Assembly: GCA_008477525.1 (NCBI GenBank)
Contig: SPDT01000001.1
Location: 3,720,001-3,784,000 of the forward strand
Direction of reading: 5' to 3'
DNA length: 64,000 nt
Source: Hypomyces perniciosus
Taxonomy: Eukaryota > Ascomycota > Sordariomycetes > Hypocreales > Hypocreaceae
Shown here in pieces: positions 1 through 12,189 of the stretch (position 1 is its first letter; every line of letters starts with the position of its first letter). Below the pieces are notes generated by a model. It was not told the DNA's origin, did not search any database, and saw nothing but the letters and a program-made list of their open reading frames with translations. The translations under genes and the position numbers were made by a program.

Positions 1-397
1 ACGAGTATCGGTTGCTCGAGCATCTCCGGCCTTCGCGGTGGAGATGATACCGGCCTTGGCGAGCAGGGAGTCGGTAAGAGTCGACTTGCCGTGGTCGACG
101 TGGGCAATGACGGACATGTTTCGGACATTGGTGGGCTTGTCCATCAACACCCGGATCTCGTCGATTGTGAAGCTATCATGGGGAGGCCAATTGTCAGCAC
201 ATGGATGTAAAGAAGGCTTAACTCCGAGGGCAAAAGCACAGCTCTGGCGTCAGTGGGGGAAGGCAGAAAAACGAGGACGAGAAAGTGGCCATTTCGAGGG
301 CGCGACTTGAACAAATTTGACAGGCAAATTGTGATGCGTCGCCTGGAGAACAAGTCGCAAAGCTAATTCGAGAAGAATGAATAACTCACTTCACCAT
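1..397 (-). CDS. EFT1/EFT2 (eEF2): Translation elongation factor 2 (eEF2), N-terminal part, runs off the window
   Basis: GTPase that moves peptidyl-tRNA from the A to the P site on the cytosolic 80S ribosome. Only the first ~60 residues are inside the window. Exon 1 is just ATG GTG AA (397-390); a 217-bp intron (389-173, GTGAGT...TAG) follows, and exon 2 runs from 172 off the left edge. The spliced protein begins [18 protein letters not shown] and continues into the P-loop AHVDHGKST and the segment ending DARATDTR, which is diagnostic of eEF2 rather than EF-Tu/eEF1A. The tiny first exon and relatively long first intron are seen in the sequence; such long 5' introns are common in highly expressed fungal translation genes. 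The identity is secure; the rest of the gene cannot be judged. Confidence 0.95.
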
Positions 398-1859
398 CTT
401 GGCGGTATTGCTGCGATGAGCCTGCTTGAAAAAGTTGGTGTTTTTGTTGTTGTAGGAGGATAAAAGAGCAAAGCGGGGTTGAAGATTTTGACCCCGCGCT
501 TTGTGCTCGCTAGAGACCTAGAGCTGTTCAAGTGCTGCCTGAGCGCTAGTGCACTGGAAAAGCGATGTCAAAGTGACGAAAAGAAGAGAGACAGCGAAAC
601 CGATCACTGCCGCTCTCGATGCGTCTCTTTGATATATCGGAGGGTGGGTGAGGGAATGAAGAGGAGGAAGAAAAAGAAGGGTGGTGGAGGGAGAGAAAGC
701 GAGACCTCACACAAGGTTTGTTAGGTGAGTGACCACTAACAGGGCCCTTCCATGTACCATTACATACGCACACTCGCACTCTCACTCACTCATCCGGCGA
801 GAAAAAAAAAAAAGTGCCACCACCACTCAACCCACCAAAACCAGTGCGGGAAAAAAAAGAGAGGCCCTACCAAAAAAAATTTGTACCAGGTGGGGGGCTG
901 AAGCATGAGAGGGTACCTTAGTACCCGTACGAAGTACCTCTCCGTGCGTGCATGCGGAACTCCTCTTGACCCCGCCACACCAAAACAAGCTGGTCAGCGT
1001 CATTCGTGGACTTTGCCTGCTTCTGAGTGGCCCAGGCCCTGCTAGAGCCTAGTCGGGTGCTCTGCAAGCAAAAAATTTGATGCAACTCCCTCCCCCAGTT
1101 CCTTTAGAATGGGTGGAGGGCAGAAGCCCTGACTGATAGTCCTGATAAGGGAAGCTCGGGACATGGCTCTCAGTTGAGTGGCTACGGAGTAGGTAACTAA
1201 TAATATATACATACGGAGTACACAAGCAGATATGGATCAAAGCCCTGGAACTGATACTACTAATATCTATCAGTAGTACGTCAGTATGGCATATCTGATG
1301 TGCATGCATAAATATGTACGAAGTACTTGCCTGCTCATCAACGCCTCCGCTCCACATCCATCCTCAATCCGTCTTGGAGCCTGCCACCAAAAAAAGAGCT
1401 TTGTCATGGTCGATTCCTGGCGTTGTCTGGGCGATCTCAAACCTCATGTTCATGTACTCCAATCTAGTTGGTGCATTTATTAGAGGGGCAACTGGAGGGG
1501 CGTAGTGTGGATACACAACTGCGGGGCTCTAAACCATTTACGGACATGTACGGAGTAGTACTATTTTGTGTACTCACGTAACCCTCTTTATCCTCAGCTT
1601 CAATCAGTCTCATGGCATGACAACTTGACGAGTCAAAATAATAAAAGTAATAATAATAGTAATAACTAACCCAATATCTGACTCTCAATTACGCTAGCAT
1701 GCAATGAAATAACCAAAGGCTGTCTTCGCCCTATCACCTCATCTTCATCTTTTCCTCTTCTCAAGAAAAACGCCACGCTCCTCCATGCAAAACGAGCACA
1801 TGCTAAACTCCGTGTCTAGGTAGTAAGTGATAATATATCGTGACTCACGCCGAAAAGCT
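398..1859. other. Intergenic region between eEF2 5' end and CSF1 3' end
   Basis: No gene is supported here. The left part should contain the eEF2 promoter and 5' leader: a purine-rich stretch near 650-700, a CT/CA-rich stretch near 765-795, and A-tracts near 800-880. The right part carries several copies of the dispersed motif GTACGGAGTAC or GTACGAAGTAC (927-937, 1183-1191, 1212-1221, 1316-1326, 1548-1557) and an AT-rich AATAAT-type low-complexity run near 1635-1670. Small open frames here lack coherent composition and were not called. Confidence 0.6.
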
Positions 1860-4800
1860 TCACGATGACCCCAAAATTCGAGAATAAGCATCATCCACCT
1901 CGCCAGCCAACTCTAATAGCGACACAATGACTATCTGATGCGTCAGGTTGGGCAGCCTATCTCTGTGCAATCCGATCCATTCCAGAGGCGGCGTTGCTTC
2001 TCCCATGTCGCGTAGCTGGGGTGTCTGGATGATGGGAGGCTCCAGCGCCACGTACTCGTACTTGGACTGTGGCACGTTGACCTCCGCCGTGATCTTCTGC
2101 TGCTCACCCTCTTTCTGCTCCTCCTCCGCTTCTGGCACACCGGTGATCTTGACTGCCGTCAGGGGCAGCTGACGGCCCCAAGTCTGCTCCAATGATGTGG
2201 TGTGTTTTGCCCACATCCCCCGGATATAGCTGACGCGCGAGTAGTTCCATCCAACTTCCACCTTGCCTTCGAATGCGCTCTTGAAGATGTAGTCTATGTG
2301 GTTGCTGTTCGGTGCTTGCCAGGTCTCCATCGTGGCCTCCACTTGCGGCACCTTCAGGATGGTGCCTCCTCTGGATCCCGTCGAACGTTGCACCACGTCT
2401 TCCACAGACATCTCACTCAGTGTCTTGGGCGCCTCGATATCTCTCACCCCCGCTAGTCCAATTCGGAGCTGGCCCAAAGTCATTCTGAGCATACTGTGAA
2501 TGCGTCGCTGCTCCATGCTGGCTGCAAACCGAGCATACGCATCTAGAGCCTCCATCTTAAACACTTGATGGTCAGAAAAGGTGCTTGGGAACACTCCTAG
2601 GTTTAATGCCCTTAACGTCACTACGACGTCCGTGTCCAGCGAGATTGGGGATTTTGCCAATGTGTCGTCCTCCGGCAGCTTTGGAACTCTTGCAGATGCA
2701 GGGTCCCCATGGCGAGAGATGCTGGACTTTCGCCTCATGAACTTCTCAATCTCCTTCAGAGACGACTCAAAGTTTTCTTTCTTCTCTTGCACGAGCTTCG
2801 TTAGAGCCTGATAAAGCGCGACGCCCTGCGCTGCGGATGTTGCGGTACCAAACACCTGCACGGCATCACCGTCAAAGATGGCAACCAGACGGTCCCCCCT
2901 GCCATCCCTGCTCTCTCGCACATTGTACATCAGGAACTGGAGAGAAGTAACATCGGCAATAAGAAAAGCCTGGTAATCAAAAGCAGCTTTGACGCGCAGC
3001 TCATTGAAGGATAGCGATGCCTGCACCAGTGGTGTCTCATTCAGAGCCTCTTCTCTCTTTGGCCACTGGATCGACGTGCGGAGTTTGAAATGCTGCAAGG
3101 CAATGAATCCACTCAGGCGACCGGTGCAGTCAATACCAATCTTATCGAAACCAAGACACAAGTTTTGCTCCCAGTCCGACGTCTTCTTGGAAGAGACCCA
3201 GAAATTATTAATCTCAAATACAGACTTGCCGATCGCCTGCCCCATGTCAACACTGACATCAAGAGCAGCGATGGATATCGTGGCTGTCCAGGGGAAAGCA
3301 GCTGTGGCAGCCACCTGTTGATACCGTTGGACCAAATAACCCTGTGATGTCTCCGTTTCGAGCTTAGCCACCGGAGCTGAATCTGCACGGCGCAAGTCCT
3401 TAGGGTACCATATCTCCCGGAATAGCAAGAAGTCTTGCAATTGTTTGGCGTTGATGGAAACCTTCATCGGGCTTACATTCAGGATAGCAGAGACACCACT
3501 CGTTCCACTGACATGCTTGCTGTTCATGAATGAAAGCGTCACTGTGTCCAGCTCAAAACTTCCCGTAGACTCTCGTGAGTAGACATGTTGCACTGAAGCC
3601 TGTGGTTTGCTCAACACGCCGGAAATAGCAAAAAAGTTCCCTTGCTCTTGAGAGGAGACCGTGTTAAGAGTGAAATAGATGTTGTCAAAGCATGTTGTAG
3701 CAGCAACACGAGCTATTGGCTGACAACTTAGGGAGAACTCTTGTCTGCAAATTCGTAGCCCAAGATTGAGCTTCATACGACCTAGAACTGCACTAGGATC
3801 CGCAGTGAGAATGTTATCCTCATCTCCAGACTTTTCTGGCTTCAATGCCGGTGGGTCGGGATTGGGAGGCGGTTCTGCGGCAGCATTGTTACCGACAACC
3901 TCCTTCACACTAGAAATAATGTCCATGATAAGAGGGACGACCGATGGGTAGAGAATGTTGCTGGAAGCATCAATTTTGATTTCACCATACAATGTAGGGT
4001 CCTCTTGAGCGTTATCTCGGTATTCGGCCTTCCATGCCAGCCCAGGGCTGCGGAGAACGGCTCCGCTGCCAGAATCGTCTGTACTGAACTGGCCGTACTT
4101 TCCAGGGAGAGATGACCGGTCACCTTGTGGGAACTTGGCAACATCATTAGCGGTCCTCTTACTTGATATATAGACGACGGCACCAGCAAAGTCGGCATCA
4201 ATAAGCAAGTTTTCTAATCGCTTATTGCCGAAAAAGCTCCGCCGACTCTCCACAGCTGGTGTACTACTTTCTGGCTTCTTGGTTGATATCACTTCAGTGT
4301 TCCACTGCGCTGATGCCTTCTGCACATTCTTCGCCGACAATGATATAGACTGGACCAGATTGGCTGCCGGTACAATGAAACCAGATGTCAACCTAAGGTC
4401 AAGGGACTCGCCTACAGCCTGGAAAGCCATACGGCGAGTTTCTGGAGTCGAAACGTAGGCAATGTTGAAAACGATCTGCGGAAGAATAGCTGAATGTAGA
4501 GATCGTAGATTCTTGTCCTGACCAGGCGGCACTGTTTGTAGCTGGAAGTCTTGAATGGCTAGTCTTGCTGATCTCCTACTTCTGGTGCCAAACTCAATCA
4601 ACTTAATGGCCAGCACCAGGTCCTCTTCATTGCTAGTTTGATGACCAGTTTCGCCTGCGACGTTCCAGCAGACACGAATATTTCGGAGCTCGAAGCGGTA
4701 CACCACAGACCCTAAGACGGAGTCGAGGATATCCGTGTATTCAGGCAACACCTCATCATCGTTAAGCGCAATGCGAGGTTTCGACTGTCTGAGCTTGCGC

Positions 4801-7800
4801 AAGTAATCGAGCTCACGGGATGTATCCAGATCTTTTATCTTTGTTCCTAGGTAGCCCAGAACATCGATTAGGGTCGAGATTGTCTCTGGCGATAAATTGA
4901 CGTCGAGGTCGTCGCTTCTGAAATTAAACGACCACTCATCTCTACCATCCCCCCCGTGACCTAGGTTGGCCGAAACTGTGACACCGGCTCCGAAGTTTCC
5001 ACATGATCTCATCTCACCCTCCCTGCCCCTGCGAATGTCAAGCCCGATGTGCCGGAGGTTTAAGTGCATCTCTGGATATTTGAGAATGGGCCCATGTGCC
5101 TCATGTCGGTTAGATGCCTGCAAAAATACCTTGTCCAAAGAAAAGAGCACTTCAGCGATCGGTTCCGTTTTCGATTTCAGCGACGTCTTTGCAGCCACTT
5201 GCAAACCGGCGAATGTCAGGTTTGCAGTGTATACAAAATTGGAGCCTGGGTCCTGGGTCTCCTGCGGCTCGCTGCTTCCAAAAATATCAGAGATATGTCC
5301 TTGAATAATCTTGCTTTGTTGCTGCAGCTCTTCGATGGCAGTAGAAATCTGCGGGCGATTCAATGCGGTGAGTAGGTTGTATATCGCTGACGCATCTAAA
5401 TGCATGACCTCAACAGAAGACAGAACGTTCAGCACATGCTCTGACCTCTGCATCCGGTGAATGATTCGGCCATTTGTTGGAGGTACTTGCAGCAATGAGA
5501 TAGTGCGAGGCTCATTCCTGACAGCTATCTGTATCTCATGGGAATTTTCTTTGATGTCAAAGTCGAATATGACCTCTTTTCCATAATTGGCAGCACATGC
5601 AGCTCGAGCGACAACTCCAGATATTTTATAAGTGAGAGACTGAACAAGGGGCAGGCTGATGTTGTAGGCATCGAGAAACATAGCAATGTTTATCCTGAAG
5701 CTTGAAAGCCGATCTGCTATCTTGACTGGAGTTGGCGGCGGTCTCGGCGTGGTTGGAAGTTGACTTTTGAGGCGATAGAGCTGGGTAATTTCATCCCTAA
5801 AAAGAAGATCTAGAACTTCCACAAGGCCAATTGGATCTTGCTTTACATCAACTGTAAGACCGTGGCTACTTGCTGTAGCCTTGACCGTATGAATCGACAT
5901 TTCGGCTGTCTCCTGTAACTCATGTGATAAGAATAAGCTGGGCTCTCGAAACTGAGACATGCCCAAAAGATGGGAATGGCTATGCAAACTCGAAGTGACG
6001 GCATTACAGTTCAACATCAAGCTACTGAGCCTTGTGTTACCTTCACCACTGTATGTAATTAAAGATGTCCTGAGTCCGTCACTTAGTGTCTTTACACTAA
6101 GATTCACAGTCTCGAGTTCGATTGATCCTCTGACAACTTCAAGAGCAATGTGGTAAGCCGGCGGTGAAGTTGATGAAGATTTTGTCGGTTGTATAGTGGC
6201 TTTTGGAATTGGCGGAGGATGCACTTGATTTCGATTGTATAGCCTCAAAATATCATCTGCAAGCACGCAAAGCTCCCAGTTCAAATTAATTGACGCGTCA
6301 CCACAGCACAAGTTCAGGACAGTGACAGGTCCAAGTAGTTGTTGGATTTCTTGGAAACTGGCAGTTGGGTCCGACAACTTCCTCTCGAGTCTAGCATTGA
6401 GATCGACCAGTGCAATTTCGTTTTGTTTGGGCCCTGGGTCAAGAACAAAACGCACCTCACCAAGTTTACAGGCACCAAGCAGAGGATAGTTTTGCTCATC
6501 TTCTTTAGTGTGGTCATCGACATGTCCGAGGATGTGCTTGAGGAGAATCGCACTGGGAACATCATCTAGGTCCCAGCTGCGCCATTTCTCAAAAGCTTCC
6601 ACCACAAATTTGGTAGCATCAGGAGGAACTTCAGATGATCTGCCCCAACAATCCTGGACCAGCTGGGACTTCTCCGGGTCGCTTTTAGTATACCAAATTT
6701 GACGAAGGCGCATGATCATTTTCCAGGAGTCGAACGTTCGTAAATGCCGTGGGGCAGATCTCAGAACTGCAGAAGGACGGACAAGAAAGGCTGGATCATT
6801 CGTACCTTGCCCAACCTCCAAAAGATGGAGGACAAGATATTTGATGTAATTTGAATGGCGAGTAGTAGTCTCGGCCAAGAGATGCTCAAGCTCAGAAATT
6901 ACATTTCCCGTCCGGTGTATCAGAGAGGCCAGATACTCAATCTTGCCTGAAGCAGTGCTGCCGACAATTGAGCCAATATCTGCATCGAAGTAGGTGACGT
7001 CTTTGGCCCCCAGTGAGACCCTAACATCATCTATTTGGAGCATTACAGCAGCTTGTGGCTTCTGCAGAGATGAGAGACGTTCTGAAGCGGATAATTCGGC
7101 AGAGCCTAGACGCAACTGAAGAGATGTTCTTGATTTCGGTGCTCCGGTCATAGATACCATACTCCGCTCCTTGGTAGTACGTGTTACCAAGGAAACCTTG
7201 GAAACCACGAGGTCATACTGGTCTTGCTCCTCTTGAGAAGGATCTGGTGAATCCAGTGTCGATGAATTGAGAAACCGAACATTGACTTTTGGCAGTCTAA
7301 CCATAATATCGTCTATTTCTCCGTAGATGTGTCCTTGTTTCTTGGACTTAGAAATCTCCGACATGGTTTCACATTGAAGGGTATCTAACACAACATCAGG
7401 ATCCCTTGGTTGTAAGGCTGAGAGAAGTGCATTTGCATGCCGAACTGCATCCGGAGTGATGAAGGCAGTTATACCAGATGGAAACTCGATGATTGTACTG
7501 GATTGAGCATGATCCTCGCTCAAACTATTCGGATCAATGTCACCCAACCCAAACGTCGTTCTATCGAACAAGTGGTAGTCCTCTCCCTCGACAACTGCGA
7601 ACGTAGCATCCCGACAATCAGGCAGAACGCCGTCCAAAGGGAAATGTGGGTTGAAGTATTGGCTAGAAAAGGCAACAGACGAGTAGTCAGTGTTTTCCTT
7701 CACTGAAAAGTCACCAGCAGTACTGTAAAATGAGGAATGACACCCTGTTGATCCTGAAATCTCGCCTTTATCTAGAAGAGTACGAGCACCCCCTGTGGAC

Positions 7801-10800
7801 CTAGAGGGAAAACCTTCGGTGTGTTTCGAGCTCTTGCGTGCCCCACGATGGTTATGCGGTTGCCTGATGCGGCTGCCGCCGGTGCTTGAGCTTGAGAAAG
7901 AGAGAAAGGATTTCTGACGAGTCAAGCCCCGCGATCGAGAGGTCGTTACACTTCGAGATGAGGCCCTATCATATTCGGTTTCCACAACTGGAGGTGGTTG
8001 TGGAGGCATGCATTGTGCAGGAGGATCAACCGGTTCGGGAATGAAATCGCCGCCTACGCCATGAAGGAGAAGGAACGGGGTTCTATCAGTCCGCTGATCC
8101 TCTCGCCGAACTAGTTCCTGCTGAATTTTCCGCTCCTCTGAGAAACGGAATTTTCTTCCAATACTGGCCAGACGAATATCCGTTCGCAGGTACGCTTCTG
8201 TCTCAACTGGGTGCTGCTGTCGTGATTTATGCCTTGCTGCTGAATCCGAGTTGACGCAAGACACCTGCACATTCGGGATTAGAATGTTGGCTCGCTTCGA
8301 ATAATGCGATCGTGCCCAATCGTTGCTATTGACATCTATAGTGTCTGTGGAGAGAAGGAAGGCTGTTTCTTCAACGTGTATCCAGAGACGGACCGACAGG
8401 ACAGCAAGGCGAATGAAAGTAACGTCGTAGAAGATGAGAGACGAGTATGGCACCAAGGCGTTCTCAACGTCGTCGAAAGTGAAGCCAAATGCGCCTCCTC
8501 CGTTGGCCAATGCAGACAAGAAATCAGTTGTGCATTCTCCTGCGACGGTACCGACGGAAATATCCCAGTTACAGAGATACGTAGGCTCTGATGGAGGAAG
8601 GCCGAATGTGCGATGACCAAAGACCCGTATGCCGTCAATAAACAGCTGTGTATTGGAAGTTGAGGCAGTCGGGGAATCTAAATCCATTTCTGAGCTGCCT
8701 AGTGATAGATTCAGGGGACTCAGGTCAAGCTCCATATCCATGTAATAGTTCGTAAAGCGCAAATCTACAGACACGGTTGCCAGTTCGCACTGCACATATC
8801 GTTTTGCAGAGTAAAGGTTGGCTGGTATCAGAAGTCGAGGGTCGTCTAGCTTTACGGCCAGAACCACGTCCATATCGTTGGACTTTTTATGTGGAGGACG
8901 AACCACAGCTTCGGCATCCGGGTTCTGGGCTTTAGCTTGCAGTTGCTGCTGGTATTCGTCCAGTGTTTTAAAGTGAACATGGTCCCCGAAGTAGTTGTCT
9001 TTGAGCAACATAACATATCGTACAAGAAAACCATGAAGGTAGGCGAATAGTGATTGACCATGAACATTCAAAACCAAAGTATCCGTATTTGTGGAGGAAG
9101 TTGTAGCATTGTATTGGTAACTTCCGGTCACGCTTAAACCTTCGGCATGTCCAAGCTCGTTGGCGGACAAGAATGCAGCCAGCGTGTTCGATTGAGGAGT
9201 ATGGAGCGCGAAATCAAGAAGATCGGCCCGTATATCGAATGGAATTACATTCCTGCTGGGCCGATACTGATCGAGCGGTATAGATGTCTTGACCGTCAAC
9301 TCTGGGCTGGAAAGTATGAGGAAGGAATTGTCGTCCAGTGCAGTCGCGTTGTCGATGATATTCTCGTCATTGACATTAAGGTAAATTTGCAATTTTTTGA
9401 GGTTGAGATGGAGGTGATAAATAAAAGGAGTGAATACAAGGTATTCAGAGGGGGGTCCAGTTCCCCAGTCATCAACAAGATCGACGATGAGGAAGATGTG
9501 GTCTCTAAGAAGATATATCTTCATCTCATCACATGTCACGTTGAAATGCCAGTTGCGAAGCGTATTCCAGGACAAAGGATTTGATAGGTCGCAAGATATC
9601 CGCTGAGGCCCAGATTGCCAGAGCAAGTCGTGATTGACGCTGCTCCATAGCTCTGTACTAGGAAGGTCAACTGTGAGATTGTTCTTGTAGCCCGCTGAGC
9701 CCGCGACCATGTCCATGGAATATGCCACTGTGGTATTTGCTGCAATTTTGAATTCAAGCCAGCCGGCCGGGCGTAACTGAGTCGTTTCACTTTTGATATC
9801 CTTCTCAGTTTGATTCCGTTGCTTGCGCTTGTCACGGATTGCTTCGTGCTTGACCTGTGGTTCCTTTCCACGCCATCGCCAGTTCTTGGATTCTTCTCTT
9901 ATAGGAATACGCAAAGTAACACAGTCTTCCAATTCAATCAATAGTTTGAATTGTGTAGCGACCCTCCAAGCTCCAACCTGCAGCGGTTTGGCGGGACTGG
10001 CATCCTTTGACAGACTAGGAACGAGGACACGTTGCAGGTCAGCTCGTTGGCGATCTGCCCATGGACCATAATTCATAGTTCCTCCTTTGATTGAGAAGTG
10101 GATGCCCCAAGCCGGTGGCTCGCTGCCATTTATGTTCACAGAAGAATCCATTTCCCTTTGCCGATAAGCTTCCTCCGTCACCTTACCAACGACGTCCCAG
10201 TGCATCGTCAACTGAGCTGCTGGTGAGTCTAGAATGGTTGAAACAGCAGCATACTCAACAGAGGACCAGCGAGCTTTGTCATCTAGATCCTGGTCATTGA
10301 GGTATCTTGACAAACCTTGCCACTGGCTGGATCCGGGGATATGAGACGTTGGAGTGCTCATGCCAGCGCGGGTGTCGCTGGAGAATGATTCGACAGACCT
10401 TCGCCAATAAGGTACCAAGTTGCGCAAGGAATTGAGCGCTCTGCGTCTCTTTTGGCGGAAATGTGACTTCTTGGGAATTGGCTCTGGTTGCTGAAGAGCA
10501 CTCCCCTGTTCCCTAGTCGCACGAGCAGCCTGATCCTCTTTGAAGTCTAGATTCTCCTTCATTTCAACCACAGGGTGTTCAAATTGGATCTTGAAGACCT
10601 GTCGGTACTGATCCGCAGTCCCTGTTTCCGAGGCATCAATATCCCCTGACAGAGAATTTGTTTTGGCGATGAGGATTGCTTTGGTATTGTCATTTCCAAT
10701 AACTGCCGCTGCTTTCTCGCACTCAATGTGGATGGGGAACAATTGCAGAATAAAGGGCAACTGTGGCTCGTCTTGCGTCCCGGAATTGTCGCTACCAAAA

Positions 10801-11558
10801 TCTCGAGAGCTCGTGCTAGAATGACTTCTGACGGATGGTGACCCGCGAACTCGCCCCTCCTTTTCGGATCTCGTCTTGCCGTTTTCCTGGTATACAAAGG
10901 CATCTCCAGATGGGCCTTTCTGCTTGGTGTTCCTGGATCGCAGGCCAGTCCCATCCTTTTCGTCAAATACGTCACTCATATGTGGTTCCGAACGCTCAGG
11001 ATCGGTAAGGCCAGCCAGAACTGAGTCGTAGGCCGGACTGCGGTTGTAAACGAACCATTCTGCACCAACGAGATGAATGTTGATACGACATGGCAGTGCC
11101 TGGTTCTGGTCTTTTCCCGATGCCAAATTCTCCTCCTTTTTGTTCGACGCGAGGATATCAACCTCCCTCACCCGACGTAACCAATACCGCCAGGTGATGG
11201 CTCCATGCTGGACCAGAAAGGTCTCGTTCGAACCGTGATATCGCAAGCCTGTAAAGAAGATCCGTCCAGCTAAGAGGGATATCTGAAGCGCCCGGATGTC
11301 GATGTAGACACGGTATCGGTGCCAAGTCCATGTTCGGATGCCGTAAGACACGATCGAGGCGAAGAGTCGGTTGAAGTAGAGCAGGAAGAAGGTTGAAAGA
11401 AGGCCGCAAACGATGAGGTAGACGAGGAATTCACTGGAACAGGTCAATCAACTTGAAATTTGGAAGCCCCAAGTTGTGATAGATAGGAAAACAACCCACT
11501 AGTTAAAGCTGAGGCGCGACAGATTTGTCGCAAGCTCATCATCCTTTTGACCCAACAT
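1860..11558 (-). CDS. CSF1: CSF1-type bridge-like lipid transfer protein (BLTP1/Tweek family)
   Basis: Very large protein, about 3210 residues, of the fungal CSF1 / animal KIAA1109-Tweek family. These are rod-shaped bridge lipid-transfer proteins of ER membrane contact sites, linked in yeast to growth in the cold and to lipid supply for GPI-anchor synthesis. The N-terminus has a membrane segment (LVYLIVCGLLSTFFLLYF) followed by FNRLFASIVSYGIRTWTW and a VYIDIRALQISLLAGRIFF block typical of the family. The longest open frame begins with TTG inside an intron, so I place the start at ATG 11558-11556. A short exon (11558-11500) ends at a GTGGGT donor; the 66-bp intron (11499-11434) ends in CCAG, giving LSFN-YEFLVYL at the junction. 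The remaining 9.57 kb is one uninterrupted exon. A Ser/Arg-rich insertion lies roughly at residues 1190-1290. Family assignment is strong; the 5' exon is inferred from splice signals. Confidence 0.88.
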
Positions 11559-12189
11559 GGCGTCACATCAAAGAGAGCTTTGCAACGGAGCTCCCCCACG
11601 CTTGCTGAAAAGCAATTTTCATGGTCTGCAACCCACGCGCCCTGAGAAGTCGGTTACCATGAAGATCGGGTTCGATTTGTCAATGCCAGTCTTGTGCGCG
11701 GCGACATGGCGTTGGCGATCTAATGGATTGTCCAGGAGAGCTTCCTCGGCAAGTTGGCTGGTTTGGCGATGGGAGGTCCGGCCCCAGGCTCCGGGCCACC
11801 TCAGCGAATGCCCCCCCTGTGACGCCCTGAGCCAGCCCGCTAAATTGCCATTTGCGGAGCCCCCCACTCGCTATAATCAGGTGCTAGTTCGCCCATGTAT
11901 GCATTGGATGGTTCTGCAGGGAGATCGCCAGTGATCACACCCTCCATGTGATGGGAGTATTTCCGTCCCGATATCTTTAGCCTATTACGTCGCTCCCCAT
12001 CCTAAAGCTGTCACACCCTCCCTTATCTTTTTCCCACGCAGCTGTCGTCATCGCCAGGGAGAGCTTGTTTGGGCGACTGTTTCCAACTCGAAGCAAACGA
12101 AACACTGCGCATAGCCATGACCTAAGCATTCTTGTCGCTTCACCTGTCGGACTCTTCGATCCTCTCTCGCAGAGAGTCGCGCCGCCATC
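11559..12189. promoter_or_regulatory. Divergent intergenic region CSF1 / HFL1-like gene
   Basis: About 630 bp separate the two divergent start codons, so the promoters and 5' leaders of both genes must lie here. The stretch 11560-11930 is open in several frames but the translations have no recognisable domain. CT-rich tracts occur near 12000-12040. I see no specific operator. Confidence 0.5.

Noticed and set aside
9147..9584. 145-residue plus-strand frame within CSF1
   Set aside because: It is antisense to a continuous CSF1 coding exon with family-like sequence; composition mirrors the real strand.
11557..11934. 125-residue plus-strand frame between CSF1 and the HFL1-like gene
   Set aside because: No domain, overlaps the inferred CSF1 first exon and a frame on the other strand, and has random-like composition.
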